Part shown: positions 12,874 to 21,631 of the stretch, one piece after another | How the letters are laid out: the number at the start of each line of letters is the position of its first letter | Position numbering within the stretch: position 1 is the first letter of the stretch | Program-made: the position numbers and the translations under genes | Notes under the pieces: generated by a model | Databases searched by the model: none | What the model was told of the DNA's origin: nothing | The model's input: the letters and a program-made list of their open reading frames with translations, nothing else | DNA from: a virus | Direction: 5' to 3' (one strand) | Virus record (IMG/VR): IMGVR_UViG_3300007623_000036 | Span: 1 to 22,687 of that record | DNA length: 22,687 nucleotides

Positions 12874-14670
12874 ATGGGCAAACTTAATATTTCAGAATTA
12901 GATTTTGAGTCTATCAAGTCTCAATTTAAAGAATATCTGACAAGCCAAACACAATTTAAAGATTACAATTTTGATGGTTCTAATATGAGCGTATTCTTGG
13001 ATGTGTTAGCTTATAATACATTCCAAAATAACTTTTATGCTAATATGGCAATTAATGAGATGTTTCTTGACTCAGCGGTATTGAAAAACTCAGTAATGTC
13101 ACATGCCAAAGAGCTCAACTATTTACCTCGTTCAAGAAGATCTCCTAGAGCTGTTGTTAATGTTACAATATATGATACAACAATTACTGATCAAATTGTT
13201 ACTATACCTGCTTATTCTAACTTTATTACTACGTTCCAAGGTATTCAATACGAATTTGTTAATGATCAAACATATGTCGCACGTAAAATAGCACCTGGCA
13301 CGTTTGTTGCAGAAAATGTAGAAATTTTTGAAGGACAAATGCTTTCAAGCTTTGAAAGAGAAGGTTATTTCGTAGATGAAGATGGAATCCTACGCGTTAT
13401 TCTAACAAACGAAAACGCTGATACAGAATCTATCGTGGTATTCGTAGATGCTGAGGCGACCGATAACGAAAATATATTTATTCGTAAAAATGGTATTTTT
13501 GGTGTAGGTCCAACGGATAAAGTATTTTATGTTGAACCATATTACGACGGTCGTTACACTGTTTATTTTGGTAATAATAAATTTGGTTATCAGCCAAAAG
13601 AATATGAAGATATTCGTGTAAGATACAGAATTACATCAGGTTCAGAAGCTAACGGTGCATTTAAATTTGAATTAGGCACAACAAGTGCTAATGCCACAAC
13701 TATTGTTGATACTGTTGAAATTGCAGCCGGTGGTGCGGAAAGAGAAACACTTGAAAGTATTCGTTATTATGCTCCTAAATCTTTACAAATTCAAGAACGA
13801 GCTGTTAGTACAAAGGATTATGAAATTCTTCTACAAAGACAGTTCCCAGAAATTAAATCAGTTTCTGCTTACGGCGGTGAAGAATTAGAACCACCACAGT
13901 TTGGTAAGGTTGCTATTTCTGTTTATTTAGGTGAAGGGCGCGATGGTCTTTCATCAACTTTATCTGCGGCTTATATCGAATACTTGAGTGATAAGAGTCC
14001 ACTCGCAGTTGAACCTATCTTTATTGATTCAGATTTCTTGTATGGTTGTGCTGAAGTTGATGTTTACTTTAATCCTAAAGTAACTAAGAAATCTGTTGGT
14101 GAAATTGAAGCAGCAGTTCGTACGGCTATTGCGAGCTACAACTCAACATATTTGGATGACTTTAATACAACATTAAGATTATCTAAATTGAATGCAAATA
14201 TTGATTCCGCAGATGGATCTATTACCAGTAATGAAACTATGGTTTGTCCATATGTAGTTTACTCTCCAGATTTAAATGTAGCTGAAAGCCCATCATTTAA
14301 ATTTTATGCTAAATTAGTCAAGCCGTATCCTTTTAAAGATACTAATGGTTTTGCGGATTACAAACCAGCAGTTAAAAGTAGCGTATTTTCATATAACAAC
14401 GTAAGTTCATATCTACAAGATGATGGTATTGGTAATATTCAAATTGTAACGTCTGATCTTACTAACCCGCAGGTTGTTAAACCAATTGCCGGTAGCGTTA
14501 ATTATGAAACTGGTGAAATTAATCTTGTTGGATTTAAGACTTCTTCTTACGAAGGAAACGGTATTAAAATTCAAGTAACAACTTATAGAGATGATATTAC
14601 TGCTCCTGCAGGAAGAATATTCTTGATTAAAGATGATGACGTAACCGTAAATATGATCGAGGTTAAATAA
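12874..14670 (+). CDS. 6: Baseplate wedge subunit (gp6-like, J-family)
   Basis: This 598-residue protein is the counterpart of T4 gp6 (660 residues), the wedge core that dimerises around gp7 and forms the inner baseplate ring. The N-terminus carries the family hallmark 'FDGSNMSVFLDVLAYNTFQN', 'NFYANMAINEMFLDSAVLKN' and 'SVMSHAKELNYLPRSRRSPR'. A baseplate_J-like beta domain follows, with 'SIRYYAPKSLQIQERAVSTK' and 'DYEILLQRQFPEIKSVSAYG' at residues about 305-345, a motif common to J-type wedge proteins of contractile tails. It abuts gp25 upstream (GAGAGGACC ribosome site) and overlaps the gp7-like start by one base. Nothing looks truncated. Confidence 0.95.
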   Translation: MGKLNISELDFESIKSQFKEYLTSQTQFKDYNFDGSNMSVFLDVLAYNTFQNNFYANMAINEMFLDSAVLKNSVMSHAKELNYLPRSRRSPRAVVNVTIYDTTITDQIVTIPAYSNFITTFQGIQYEFVNDQTYVARKIAPGTFVAENVEIFEGQMLSSFEREGYFVDEDGILRVILTNENADTESIVVFVDAEATDNENIFIRKNGIFGVGPTDKVFYVEPYYDGRYTVYFGNNKFGYQPKEYEDIRVRYRITSGSEANGAFKFELGTTSANATTIVDTVEIAAGGAERETLESIRYYAPKSLQIQERAVSTKDYEILLQRQFPEIKSVSAYGGEELEPPQFGKVAISVYLGEGRDGLSSTLSAAYIEYLSDKSPLAVEPIFIDSDFLYGCAEVDVYFNPKVTKKSVGEIEAAVRTAIASYNSTYLDDFNTTLRLSKLNANIDSADGSITSNETMVCPYVVYSPDLNVAESPSFKFYAKLVKPYPFKDTNGFADYKPAVKSSVFSYNNVSSYLQDDGIGNIQIVTSDLTNPQVVKPIAGSVNYETGEINLVGFKTSSYEGNGIKIQVTTYRDDITAPAGRIFLIKDDDVTVNMIEVK

Positions 14671-15566
14671 TGCCAGCTAATAACAGAGTCACGCTAGTTG
14701 AAAAAAATATAGCGTTTAAAATAGCTCAGCAATTCCCAGCGTATTTTAGGGAACACGGCTCTGAGTTAGTTGACATGGTTGAACAATATTATAGGTTTGT
14801 TGAATCAGAATCTAACATGGGTGTTTATAACGTCCGTAGGATGTTTGAATATCGTGATGTAGGCAGTACATTATCTGAGATGATCATATATTTTAAAAAG
14901 AAATATATGGCAGATTTACCACAACTAGATGAGCAAACTACACGCGTTGTAATTAAAAACATTATGGATTTGTACCGACGCAAAGGTACGGAAGCTGGTA
15001 TTAAACTATTCTTTAGAATGTTCTATGATGAAGATGTTAATATTAACTACCCAGCTCGCCACATGCTCAAGCCGTCTGATTCGCAGTGGAAAACAGGTAC
15101 ATTCTTACAATTATTTCCTAATAACAATGATTTCATTTCTAACAATGGCGCAAATAGATATGATTATAGTACTCTTTTAAGTAAGAATGTTACAGGCTCA
15201 ATATCTAAAGCAACTGCTATTGTAGATAAAATTAACTTTGTTTATTTGAATAAAACATTAACACCCATAGTTTATCTTGTTAACGTTAAAGGAAAGTTTG
15301 TTAAATACGATGAAATTCTTTGCAGATTAGCAGGAGAAGATGTTTCGTTTGGTAAGTTGAATGGCTCTGCTGCATCTATGGATATAAATCTAGATTGGGG
15401 CGGAACAACTGGTAACAACATTGGTGATATCTTCTCTATTCAAAGCAAGTACGGTAAAGGCGGTACTGCAATTTTACTGAGCTTCAGGACGAGTTTACCG
15501 GTACAGTTGATTACAAGATACTTGATGGTGGTTGGGGATATACTGTCGAAAATACTAGAATTTTAG
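14670..15566 (+). CDS. 7: gp7-like baseplate wedge protein, N-terminal part (frame broken)
   Basis: These 298 codons overlap the gp6 stop (TAATG) and begin PANNRVTLVEKNIAFKIAQQ, then 'FPAYFREHGSELVDMVEQYY'. This is an opening often seen in gp7-position virion proteins of marine T4-like phages, followed by 'VVIKNIMDLYRRKGTEAGIK' and 'LFFRMFYDEDVNINYPARHM'. The last 30 or so residues (after about 15475) are out of character. The -1 frame from there reads 'FTELQDEFTGTVDYKILDGG' and leads into the next frame without a break. I therefore read 14670-17287 as one gene of about 870 codons, interrupted by one missing base or by a programmed shift. T4 gp7 (1032 residues) forms the wedge arm with gp6, gp8, gp10 and gp53. 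Assignment is by position and style. Confidence 0.7.
   Translation: MPANNRVTLVEKNIAFKIAQQFPAYFREHGSELVDMVEQYYRFVESESNMGVYNVRRMFEYRDVGSTLSEMIIYFKKKYMADLPQLDEQTTRVVIKNIMDLYRRKGTEAGIKLFFRMFYDEDVNINYPARHMLKPSDSQWKTGTFLQLFPNNNDFISNNGANRYDYSTLLSKNVTGSISKATAIVDKINFVYLNKTLTPIVYLVNVKGKFVKYDEILCRLAGEDVSFGKLNGSAASMDINLDWGGTTGNNIGDIFSIQSKYGKGGTAILLSFRTSLPVQLITRYLMVVGDILSKILEF
15458..15480 (+). other. Frame transition inside the gp7-like gene
   Basis: The downstream frame is closed by TAA at 15455-15457, and the upstream frame loses sense soon after GGTACTGCA (15462-15470), so the switch lies in this interval or just after. Restoring one T in the run at 15472-15475 would give Ala-Ile-Phe-Thr-Glu-Leu across the join. 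No canonical slippery heptamer is present here. Confidence 0.75.
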
Positions 15567-15586
15567 TATCTAACCAATCTATTGTA

Positions 15587-17287
15587 TTGCAAAATGAAGA
15601 TTTTATATTTAATGAGTTGGAAACATTGCGTGATAGTGCTGGCAATGAAGGTGTTGTAATTGGACAAAATTCTAATTCTGTTGGTGTTAAAGTAAGAGAT
15701 GGTGATGAGTTTGCTATTACTCGTCCTATTTCAACCGTAGATCGTGATGTGAATTACACACTAACAGCCTATAACGCCGGAACTAACACTGGACAAATAT
15801 ACACGATTTCTTCTAAAAATGATTCTTCGCCCGGTGAGCTATATGCTGAAACCGCTAATACAGAACATGCAAAGGTAGGTGAATTAGAAAATATTGAATC
15901 TATAGGATTAATGACTGATCCTATTGCTAATTTTTTAGCAGTACCACTTAATTCATCTAACTTTAATACTGTGCCACCAGCTTTAGCCGCTATGTCTGGA
16001 ACCGCTAATCCTGTTACTCTAGCTACAAGATTAGATGCTGCGTTTGACTTAACTCCATTTGAGATTGGTTCTATTGCATCGTTTGAAAATATAAACCCAG
16101 GATCTAATTATGTAAACGACGTGTTTAATATCGTCACAGACGATCAAATTGTAATATTTGATAGATTTGAACAAGTTCTTTTAATTGATAATTATAGCGC
16201 AACATTTTCGGTAGGTGATGAAATAAGACAACCTTCTACTTCAACTGTTGGTATAATTACTAAGGTTGATAATGACATTAAAGGAATATATGTTAGACCA
16301 TACGCTTATTATGGATTTAAAACCGGAAACAATGATTATATAATTCATAAAGGTAATAATTACGACGTACTAGCAGTCGAAAGAGATTATAGTTCAAAAA
16401 GACTCGGCGAAAACGCTACGATTAAAACTGAAACATTGTTCTCAACTGGTAGAATTGCCGCTGCAATAATAAGAAACTCAGGCCTAGGATATGTAGATGA
16501 AGAAACAGTTTACCTTGTAGATGATGACGGAGTAAAACATGCCGAAGCGGTATTGAACGTAGATTCACAAGGTATTACGGAAGGTTATTGGGCCCGTCAA
16601 AATTCTAATATTAATGGTTATGTAGCACAGCAGGTTACAGATTCCACGCCTTTACTTCCAACAAAAGAGTTTGCTTACCAAGTATTAAAATTAGCTACAG
16701 GTCAAGCTACACAACCTGCTGAGCTGGGAATATTCTTAAACAGTACTCGTACTGGTGGATTTAAGTATGGTGACATTACTGAAGATGGTCTAATAAAAAG
16801 TAACGATGTCCTCATGTTTGCTCAATTGGCAAACGGTACAGCGCCAGAAGGGGTTAAGCAAATATGGGATGAATTAATCGTTCCTATTCTTAAAACAGAA
16901 TCTTGGTTCAACGATCATATTAATAAACTTTATGTTTACCCAACAGTTTTGGATTATTATGACAATAATGTTAAAATACAAGACAGCGATAGATACCAAG
17001 AATATTCTTATGAAATTAAATCTACAGTAGATCCAGGCAAGTATGAAAAAGTAGTTAAAGATACTATGCATTTAGCTGGAACTAAAATGTTCAGTGAATT
17101 TGAGTATCAAAGAATGACTGGTCCTAAAGTAAGTTATAAATTTCAGATCATACAAAAAGAAGATTACGTTCGTGGAGGAGATCCAATTGTCGGACCTAAC
17201 CAATCTGTTGGAGATCAAACAATTAGAGCAGATAACTTTGTTTGGACCGTAGACACAGACGGAATTACAACCGACAATGGTGTTTAA
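15587..17287 (+). CDS. 7: gp7-like baseplate wedge protein, C-terminal part (dockerin/EF-hand-like motif)
   Basis: This open frame (566 codons from a TTG at 15587, but really open from 15458) continues the gp7-like protein after the frame break. The TTG lacks a ribosome site and the codons upstream of it read as sensible protein, so it is not a true start. The product is beta-rich with repeated Asn/Gly turns. Near its last third it carries D-I-T-E-D-G-L-I-K-S-N-D (16772-16807), which fits an EF-hand loop at positions 1, 3, 5, 6, 8 and 12, as in one half of a dockerin. Such motifs occur in marine T4-like structural proteins. A helical segment follows ('WDELIVPILKTESWFNDHIN'), then a final region ending in 'DNFVWTVDTDGITTDNGV'. 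Confidence 0.7.
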   Translation: MQNEDFIFNELETLRDSAGNEGVVIGQNSNSVGVKVRDGDEFAITRPISTVDRDVNYTLTAYNAGTNTGQIYTISSKNDSSPGELYAETANTEHAKVGELENIESIGLMTDPIANFLAVPLNSSNFNTVPPALAAMSGTANPVTLATRLDAAFDLTPFEIGSIASFENINPGSNYVNDVFNIVTDDQIVIFDRFEQVLLIDNYSATFSVGDEIRQPSTSTVGIITKVDNDIKGIYVRPYAYYGFKTGNNDYIIHKGNNYDVLAVERDYSSKRLGENATIKTETLFSTGRIAAAIIRNSGLGYVDEETVYLVDDDGVKHAEAVLNVDSQGITEGYWARQNSNINGYVAQQVTDSTPLLPTKEFAYQVLKLATGQATQPAELGIFLNSTRTGGFKYGDITEDGLIKSNDVLMFAQLANGTAPEGVKQIWDELIVPILKTESWFNDHINKLYVYPTVLDYYDNNVKIQDSDRYQEYSYEIKSTVDPGKYEKVVKDTMHLAGTKMFSEFEYQRMTGPKVSYKFQIIQKEDYVRGGDPIVGPNQSVGDQTIRADNFVWTVDTDGITTDNGV

Positions 17288-17291
17288 CACC

Positions 17292-17299
17292 GATAAATA
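17292..17299 (+). promoter_or_regulatory. Possible late promoter, one mismatch
   Basis: GATAAATA differs from the late box TATAAATA only at the first base. It lies in the 40-bp gap after the gp7-like gene, 28 bases before the next start, with a good AGGAG ribosome site between them. Placement is right, but the mismatch makes it uncertain. Confidence 0.35.
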
Positions 17300-17327
17300 A
17301 ATAGTTTAAAAATAAACAGGAGCAATC

Positions 17328-18257
17328 ATGGCAAAGCAAATAGTAAATGTCGGTGAAGAGGCCAACGACGGTCAAGGTGATCCAATACGAACTGCATGGC
17401 AAAAAGCTATGGCAAACTTTGATGAATTATATGATAATTGGAGTAATCTAAGTTTAACTGATGCTGGAATCGTAGATGGAGTTGCTGGACAAGTATTAAC
17501 CACTGACGGTGACGGTAACTTTACATTTGAAGACGCGGCAACGGGTACTGCTTACGCAAATGCAGATGTTGACGCACATTTAAATACAAGTAATGCAGCC
17601 AATAACCAAGTATTAAGTTGGAACGGTACCGATTATGCATGGGTTAATTCAGCATCAGGCGGCATCGCTCTAACAGATTTAAGTGCAAACACAACTGCAG
17701 CTGGTACCACTTCGTTAACATATGACTCAGATACTGGTGAATTCTTATATGTACCGCCAGTTATTCCAACTGACATTACAGATCTCGGTATTACAGATGG
17801 TTCTAGTGGTCAAGTACTTACTACTGACGGCGCTGGTAATTTCACGTTCACAACGGTATCAAGTGGCGGTTCTTCCTTACAAGCAAGAACTGTTTTAACT
17901 TTTACTACCACTACATTGAATGCTTTTTCTGGCAACTACTTTAATATTACTGGCTTTAAATCATATGCATTACTATCAATTGAAACCGATGATGCTGCAT
18001 GGGTAAGAATTTACACTGATGAAGCGGCAAGAGCAGCCGATCTCGGTAGAACTCGCAATACAGATCCAGCACCCGATGCCGGTGTAATTGCAGAAGTAAT
18101 TACTACAGGGGCAGAAGTAGTTAGAGTATCACCTGGTGCTATTGGATATAATTTAGAGTCTACACCTACAACTGCCATTCCATGTAACATACTTAATGAT
18201 ACTGCATCGCCTAGAGCCGTAACGGTAAAACTCACAGTACTACAATTAGAGGCTTAA
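17328..18257 (+). CDS. Fibre-like virion protein with internal repeats
   Basis: This 309-residue protein begins AKQIVNVGEEANDGQGDPIR then 'TAWQKAMANFDELYDNW', an N-terminus widely used in marine phage fibre and virion proteins, probably for attachment. Two copies of a 24-residue unit centred on GQVLTTDGxGNFTF lie at residues 44-67 and 151-174, with shorter related turns between them (NNQVLSWNGTDYAW, 'TYDSDTGEFLYVPP'), as in beta-structured fibre shafts. The C-terminal domain (about 183-309) is a Thr/Val-rich beta fold with 'DDAAWVRIYTDEAARAADLG' and 'AGVIAEVITTGAEVVRVSPG', seen at the ends of other marine phage structural proteins and a candidate host-binding head. It has a clear AGGAG site and lies between gp7-like and protease genes. 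The exact role is unproven. Confidence 0.75.
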   Translation: MAKQIVNVGEEANDGQGDPIRTAWQKAMANFDELYDNWSNLSLTDAGIVDGVAGQVLTTDGDGNFTFEDAATGTAYANADVDAHLNTSNAANNQVLSWNGTDYAWVNSASGGIALTDLSANTTAAGTTSLTYDSDTGEFLYVPPVIPTDITDLGITDGSSGQVLTTDGAGNFTFTTVSSGGSSLQARTVLTFTTTTLNAFSGNYFNITGFKSYALLSIETDDAAWVRIYTDEAARAADLGRTRNTDPAPDAGVIAEVITTGAEVVRVSPGAIGYNLESTPTTAIPCNILNDTASPRAVTVKLTVLQLEA

Positions 18258-18258
18258 A

Positions 18259-19920
18259 ATGCTTAGAGAGTGGATCGTAACTCTGCATAACAGAGAAGAC
18301 CTGGAAGGTTTCTATGAAGACATGGAAACACCAGGCGGTAATCTATTCATTCCAGATAGAGCCGTTAATGTAGCAAATAAAAGACCCATTAGTAGAAATA
18401 CTCATTATATGCTAACTCATGAAGAAGCTGAGTTGGTAAGGCAAGATGATAGAGTTTGGGGTGTTGATTTAGTAGAACTTATTGATGCTACCACGCGACC
18501 ACTATATACTATTACAAATGGTGATTTTGATAAAGGATGGGGTGATTCAGCTACAGATATTAACTGGGGTTTATTAAGACATAGCGAAGCTACAAACAGA
18601 AGCAACTGGGGTGCAGGTACTGGTGGCACGTATCAAATTACAGATGACTTAACAATTACTGCATCTGGCAAAAATGTTGATGTCGTAATTGTTGATGGCC
18701 ATATTGATCCTGCACATCCAGAATTTGCTGTTAATTCTGACGGGTCTGGCGGTAGTCGTGTTCAGCAGTTTAACTGGTTTTCTTTAAATGGTCAAGTAAC
18801 CGGTGGTGCTAATGGCACATATGTTTATACTCCATATGTAGATGCCGGCAATGCAGATAGAACCGCCGATAATAACCATGGATGTCACTGTGCAGGGACC
18901 GTAGCTGGAAACTCGCAAGGATGGGCTAGAGATGCAAATATCTATAATATTAGTCCATATGGCACAAATCCGAATAGTCTTTCTAGTTCTCTTATGTGGG
19001 ATTATATCAGAGTTTGGCACAATAGTAAACCAATTAATCCAGTAACAGGTCGTCGCAATCCAACTATAACAAACAACAGTTATGGATCAGTTGTAACACC
19101 CGGTCAAAATAATTTTGGTTTAGTTACAGAAATTACTTATCGTGGAACAACTTTTTCACCTGGACGCGATTTAACCGTAGCAGAATTGAATGAACGTGGA
19201 TTCTTTTCAATGGCTGCAAATAACTATTATATTCCAAATTATTTCACATCAAGACTAGCTGATATTCAGGATGCAATTGCTGATGGAATTATTCTTGTAT
19301 TTGCGGCAGGTAACGAATATTGGAAAATAGTAAATAGCTCAGATCAAGACTTTGATAATACTTATAAAATGACTTATTTCGGAACGAATTATAATTGGTA
19401 TTCTCATAGAGGTACTGGTTCTGGTGCACTTTATGAACCGGCAATTACTGTCGGTGCTTTAGGGCAAGCACTAACAGAAGATAAAGCTGTATTTAGTAAC
19501 TGTGGTAGCCAAATAGACGTTTTTGCAGCTGGTGAAGCAATTAATAGTAGTGTTCATGAAAGATTAAACGACGTTGCGGATCCAAGACTAACAGGTTATA
19601 ACTTTGATAAGTATCAGGGTACAAGTATGGCAGCACCACAAGTAGCTGGTGTGTTAGCATGTTTAGCAGAATCTTGGCCAAACATGACTCAGGCTGAAGC
19701 TCAACAATGGATTATAGATACTTCTGGTAAAGATCTTATGCTTGATACAGAAGCAGACGACCCAATGGATTTACAAAGTTTGCAAGGTGCACCAAATAGA
19801 ATTCTTCGTTGGATTAACCAGAGACCAGAATCTGGCAATTGTTACCCTCAAAGAAATTTTAAACCTAGACCATCATCTGGTGTTATTTATCCTAGGCCAA
19901 AAATTCGTAGGAGAGGTTAA
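18259..19920 (+). CDS. Subtilisin-family serine protease (S8) with I9-like propeptide
   Basis: This 553-residue protein has a full S8 triad: Asp146 in VDVVIVDGHIDPAHPEF, His207 in NNHGCHCAGTVAGN, and Ser456 in GTSMAAPQVAG. The oxyanion Asn352 is in ILVFAAGNEY. Residues 1-75 look like an inhibitor_I9 propeptide (EWIVTLHN at the start, 'YMLTHEEAELVRQDDRVWGV' at the end), so it would be made as a self-processing zymogen. There is no signal peptide, which fits a virion-borne enzyme rather than a secreted one. The last 50 residues are basic and proline-rich (RPKIRRRG end) and may anchor it. It starts one base after the fibre-like stop and precedes gp8. It could trim structural proteins or digest host surface protein. 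It is unrelated to the T4 prohead protease gp21 (family S78). Confidence 0.93.
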   Translation: MLREWIVTLHNREDLEGFYEDMETPGGNLFIPDRAVNVANKRPISRNTHYMLTHEEAELVRQDDRVWGVDLVELIDATTRPLYTITNGDFDKGWGDSATDINWGLLRHSEATNRSNWGAGTGGTYQITDDLTITASGKNVDVVIVDGHIDPAHPEFAVNSDGSGGSRVQQFNWFSLNGQVTGGANGTYVYTPYVDAGNADRTADNNHGCHCAGTVAGNSQGWARDANIYNISPYGTNPNSLSSSLMWDYIRVWHNSKPINPVTGRRNPTITNNSYGSVVTPGQNNFGLVTEITYRGTTFSPGRDLTVAELNERGFFSMAANNYYIPNYFTSRLADIQDAIADGIILVFAAGNEYWKIVNSSDQDFDNTYKMTYFGTNYNWYSHRGTGSGALYEPAITVGALGQALTEDKAVFSNCGSQIDVFAAGEAINSSVHERLNDVADPRLTGYNFDKYQGTSMAAPQVAGVLACLAESWPNMTQAEAQQWIIDTSGKDLMLDTEADDPMDLQSLQGAPNRILRWINQRPESGNCYPQRNFKPRPSSGVIYPRPKIRRRG

Positions 19921-19928
19921 AAAATGAT

Positions 19929-19936
19929 TATAAATA
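19929..19936 (+). promoter_or_regulatory. T4-type late promoter for gp8 and downstream genes
   Basis: An exact TATAAATA sits in the 40-bp gap between the protease and gp8, with expected initiation near 19942 and an AAGG ribosome site at 19948-19951 before ATG 19961. It would boost gp8 and the following virion gene independently of the long operon. Confidence 0.75.
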
Positions 19937-19960
19937 TTAGAAAAGCTAAGGTCTTCTAAA

Positions 19961-21616
19961 ATGGCAACTACGTTAACTACAAAATTTCAAAATGACATTA
20001 CTCGCTTAGTGTATGAAGATATTCAAAATAATAAATTTTATTTTATGATATCTTCTGTATCTAAAGAAGCGTTAGATCGCGTCGATGCAGAGAATACTCT
20101 GTACAGTAAAAATGAGTTTAAAGAAAATATACTTTTTGGAAAACAGATTTTTCAAGAAGATATTAAGTACATGATCAAATATTATCCTTGGCAAAAAGAT
20201 GCGATTTACACTCAGTACGATGACCAAGAAGATATGGTTGATAAAAATTTCTATGCTGTAGTTGGACCAACAAATAATGATTCTGGCGATTACCGAGTTT
20301 ACAAATGCTTATCTAATAATAACGGTGTACCTTCAACAACTCCACCTAGCTATGATCCAACAATAGCAGATCAAATCTATAGAACAACAGACGGCTACGT
20401 GTGGAAGTTTATGTATTATTTAACCGAGCCACATTTTGAAGCATATAATGCTTCTGGTTATATTCCATTAAGTGGAAATTTTGATATCAATCCAGATCCA
20501 GCAGCTGATACTAATAACATAATTACTGGTTCACAATTAAGTGATATTTTTGTACTTAATAATATTGATAATACTGGTTATCCAAGTTTAGAAAATGGAC
20601 AAGTTACAGGTCCTCCGGGTAATGATGGAACTATAAAAGTTAGAGCAAATGATATTAGTGTACGTGATAATTATTACGCTGATATGACTTTATACGCTTC
20701 AAATAATGACACTGGTGAATCTTTTGTTTATGTTATTGAATCTTATAAGTGGGATAACACTTCAAACAACGAGGGTACATTGAAAGTAGTTGGTACACCG
20801 CAGGCTGATGGTTTAAAAATTAATGCATCGTTTAAGATTGTACCTACAGTAAAAATTAGCGGTGATGGGGAAGGTGCAACAGCTATTCCTCGTATAGTTG
20901 ATGGCAGAATTACAAACATTGAAGTTTTAGATCCTGGTAAAAATTATAATAATATTTTAGCAGAGGTTGTAGATCCACCATTTGATTTTTATCCAGATGA
21001 TGCTAACTCTATTGATGTTAGAGCAAGATTAAGACCAATTCTTTCTCCTACCGGGTACCATAATTGGAATCTAATAGATGAAATGCACTGTAGACATATC
21101 TTACTTTATGCTTACATTACAGAAACAGATAATAACCAAATTGGTAAAACAAATACTTATTCTGCTTTAGGTGTAGTAAAGAATCCAGTATTTACTCCTG
21201 ACCCAGATACAGCCAATACTGCGCCTCCGCTGGTATTTGATAATCGTCTTGCAATAGTAACAGATGATTATGGCAAAGTAGAACAAAACTCGCAGCTATT
21301 CCAAAGGAATGCTAATAACGATATAACGTTTAGTGCTTATGTACATGAAGTAGATTCAGATAACAAAACTCTTTATTTGAGTAGTTACATGGGTCCTTAC
21401 TTGAACCAAGCAAATAATGATATATCATTAGATGCTAATACAATTTTAACGAATAGTACGGGCCAACAAATCACTATAAATACCCCTATAGCAGACAATG
21501 TTATTGAATCAAGATACACACAAAGATCTGGTACAGTATATTTCATGGAGGATTTCTTTCCGTTAGAAAGAACAGAAAACTCTAGAGAAGAATATAAGTT
21601 GGTCTTAGAATTTTAA
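19961..21616 (+). CDS. 8: Baseplate wedge subunit (gp8-like)
   Basis: This 551-residue protein is the expected gp8 counterpart, longer than T4 gp8 (334 residues) as in other marine relatives. Its opening resembles gp8-type proteins ('FQNDITRLVYEDIQNNKFYF', 'MISSVSKEAL'). The block 'YRVYKCLSNNNGVPSTTPPS' and 'TTDGYVWKFMYYLTEPHFEA' is typical of the family, followed by long beta-rich insertions and a C-terminal 'GTVYFMEDFFPLERTENSRE'. In T4 a gp8 dimer sits on the gp7-gp6 wedge and contacts gp10 and gp53. It has its own late promoter and a 15-base gap to the next gene. Only the family assignment is firm. The insertions are unexplained. Confidence 0.8.
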   Translation: MATTLTTKFQNDITRLVYEDIQNNKFYFMISSVSKEALDRVDAENTLYSKNEFKENILFGKQIFQEDIKYMIKYYPWQKDAIYTQYDDQEDMVDKNFYAVVGPTNNDSGDYRVYKCLSNNNGVPSTTPPSYDPTIADQIYRTTDGYVWKFMYYLTEPHFEAYNASGYIPLSGNFDINPDPAADTNNIITGSQLSDIFVLNNIDNTGYPSLENGQVTGPPGNDGTIKVRANDISVRDNYYADMTLYASNNDTGESFVYVIESYKWDNTSNNEGTLKVVGTPQADGLKINASFKIVPTVKISGDGEGATAIPRIVDGRITNIEVLDPGKNYNNILAEVVDPPFDFYPDDANSIDVRARLRPILSPTGYHNWNLIDEMHCRHILLYAYITETDNNQIGKTNTYSALGVVKNPVFTPDPDTANTAPPLVFDNRLAIVTDDYGKVEQNSQLFQRNANNDITFSAYVHEVDSDNKTLYLSSYMGPYLNQANNDISLDANTILTNSTGQQITINTPIADNVIESRYTQRSGTVYFMEDFFPLERTENSREEYKLVLEF

Positions 21617-21631
21617 GGAAGCTCAAAAAAG

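Noticed and set aside
15587-15589. TTG as a true start of the gp7-like C-terminal part
   Set aside because: There is no ribosome site, and the open frame upstream of it encodes protein continuous with the gp7-like sequence.
19924-19959. 11-codon frame between protease and gp8 (ATG ATT ATA ... TTC TAA)
   Set aside because: It spans the TATAAATA late promoter, and its reading frame is most simply explained by that promoter sequence.
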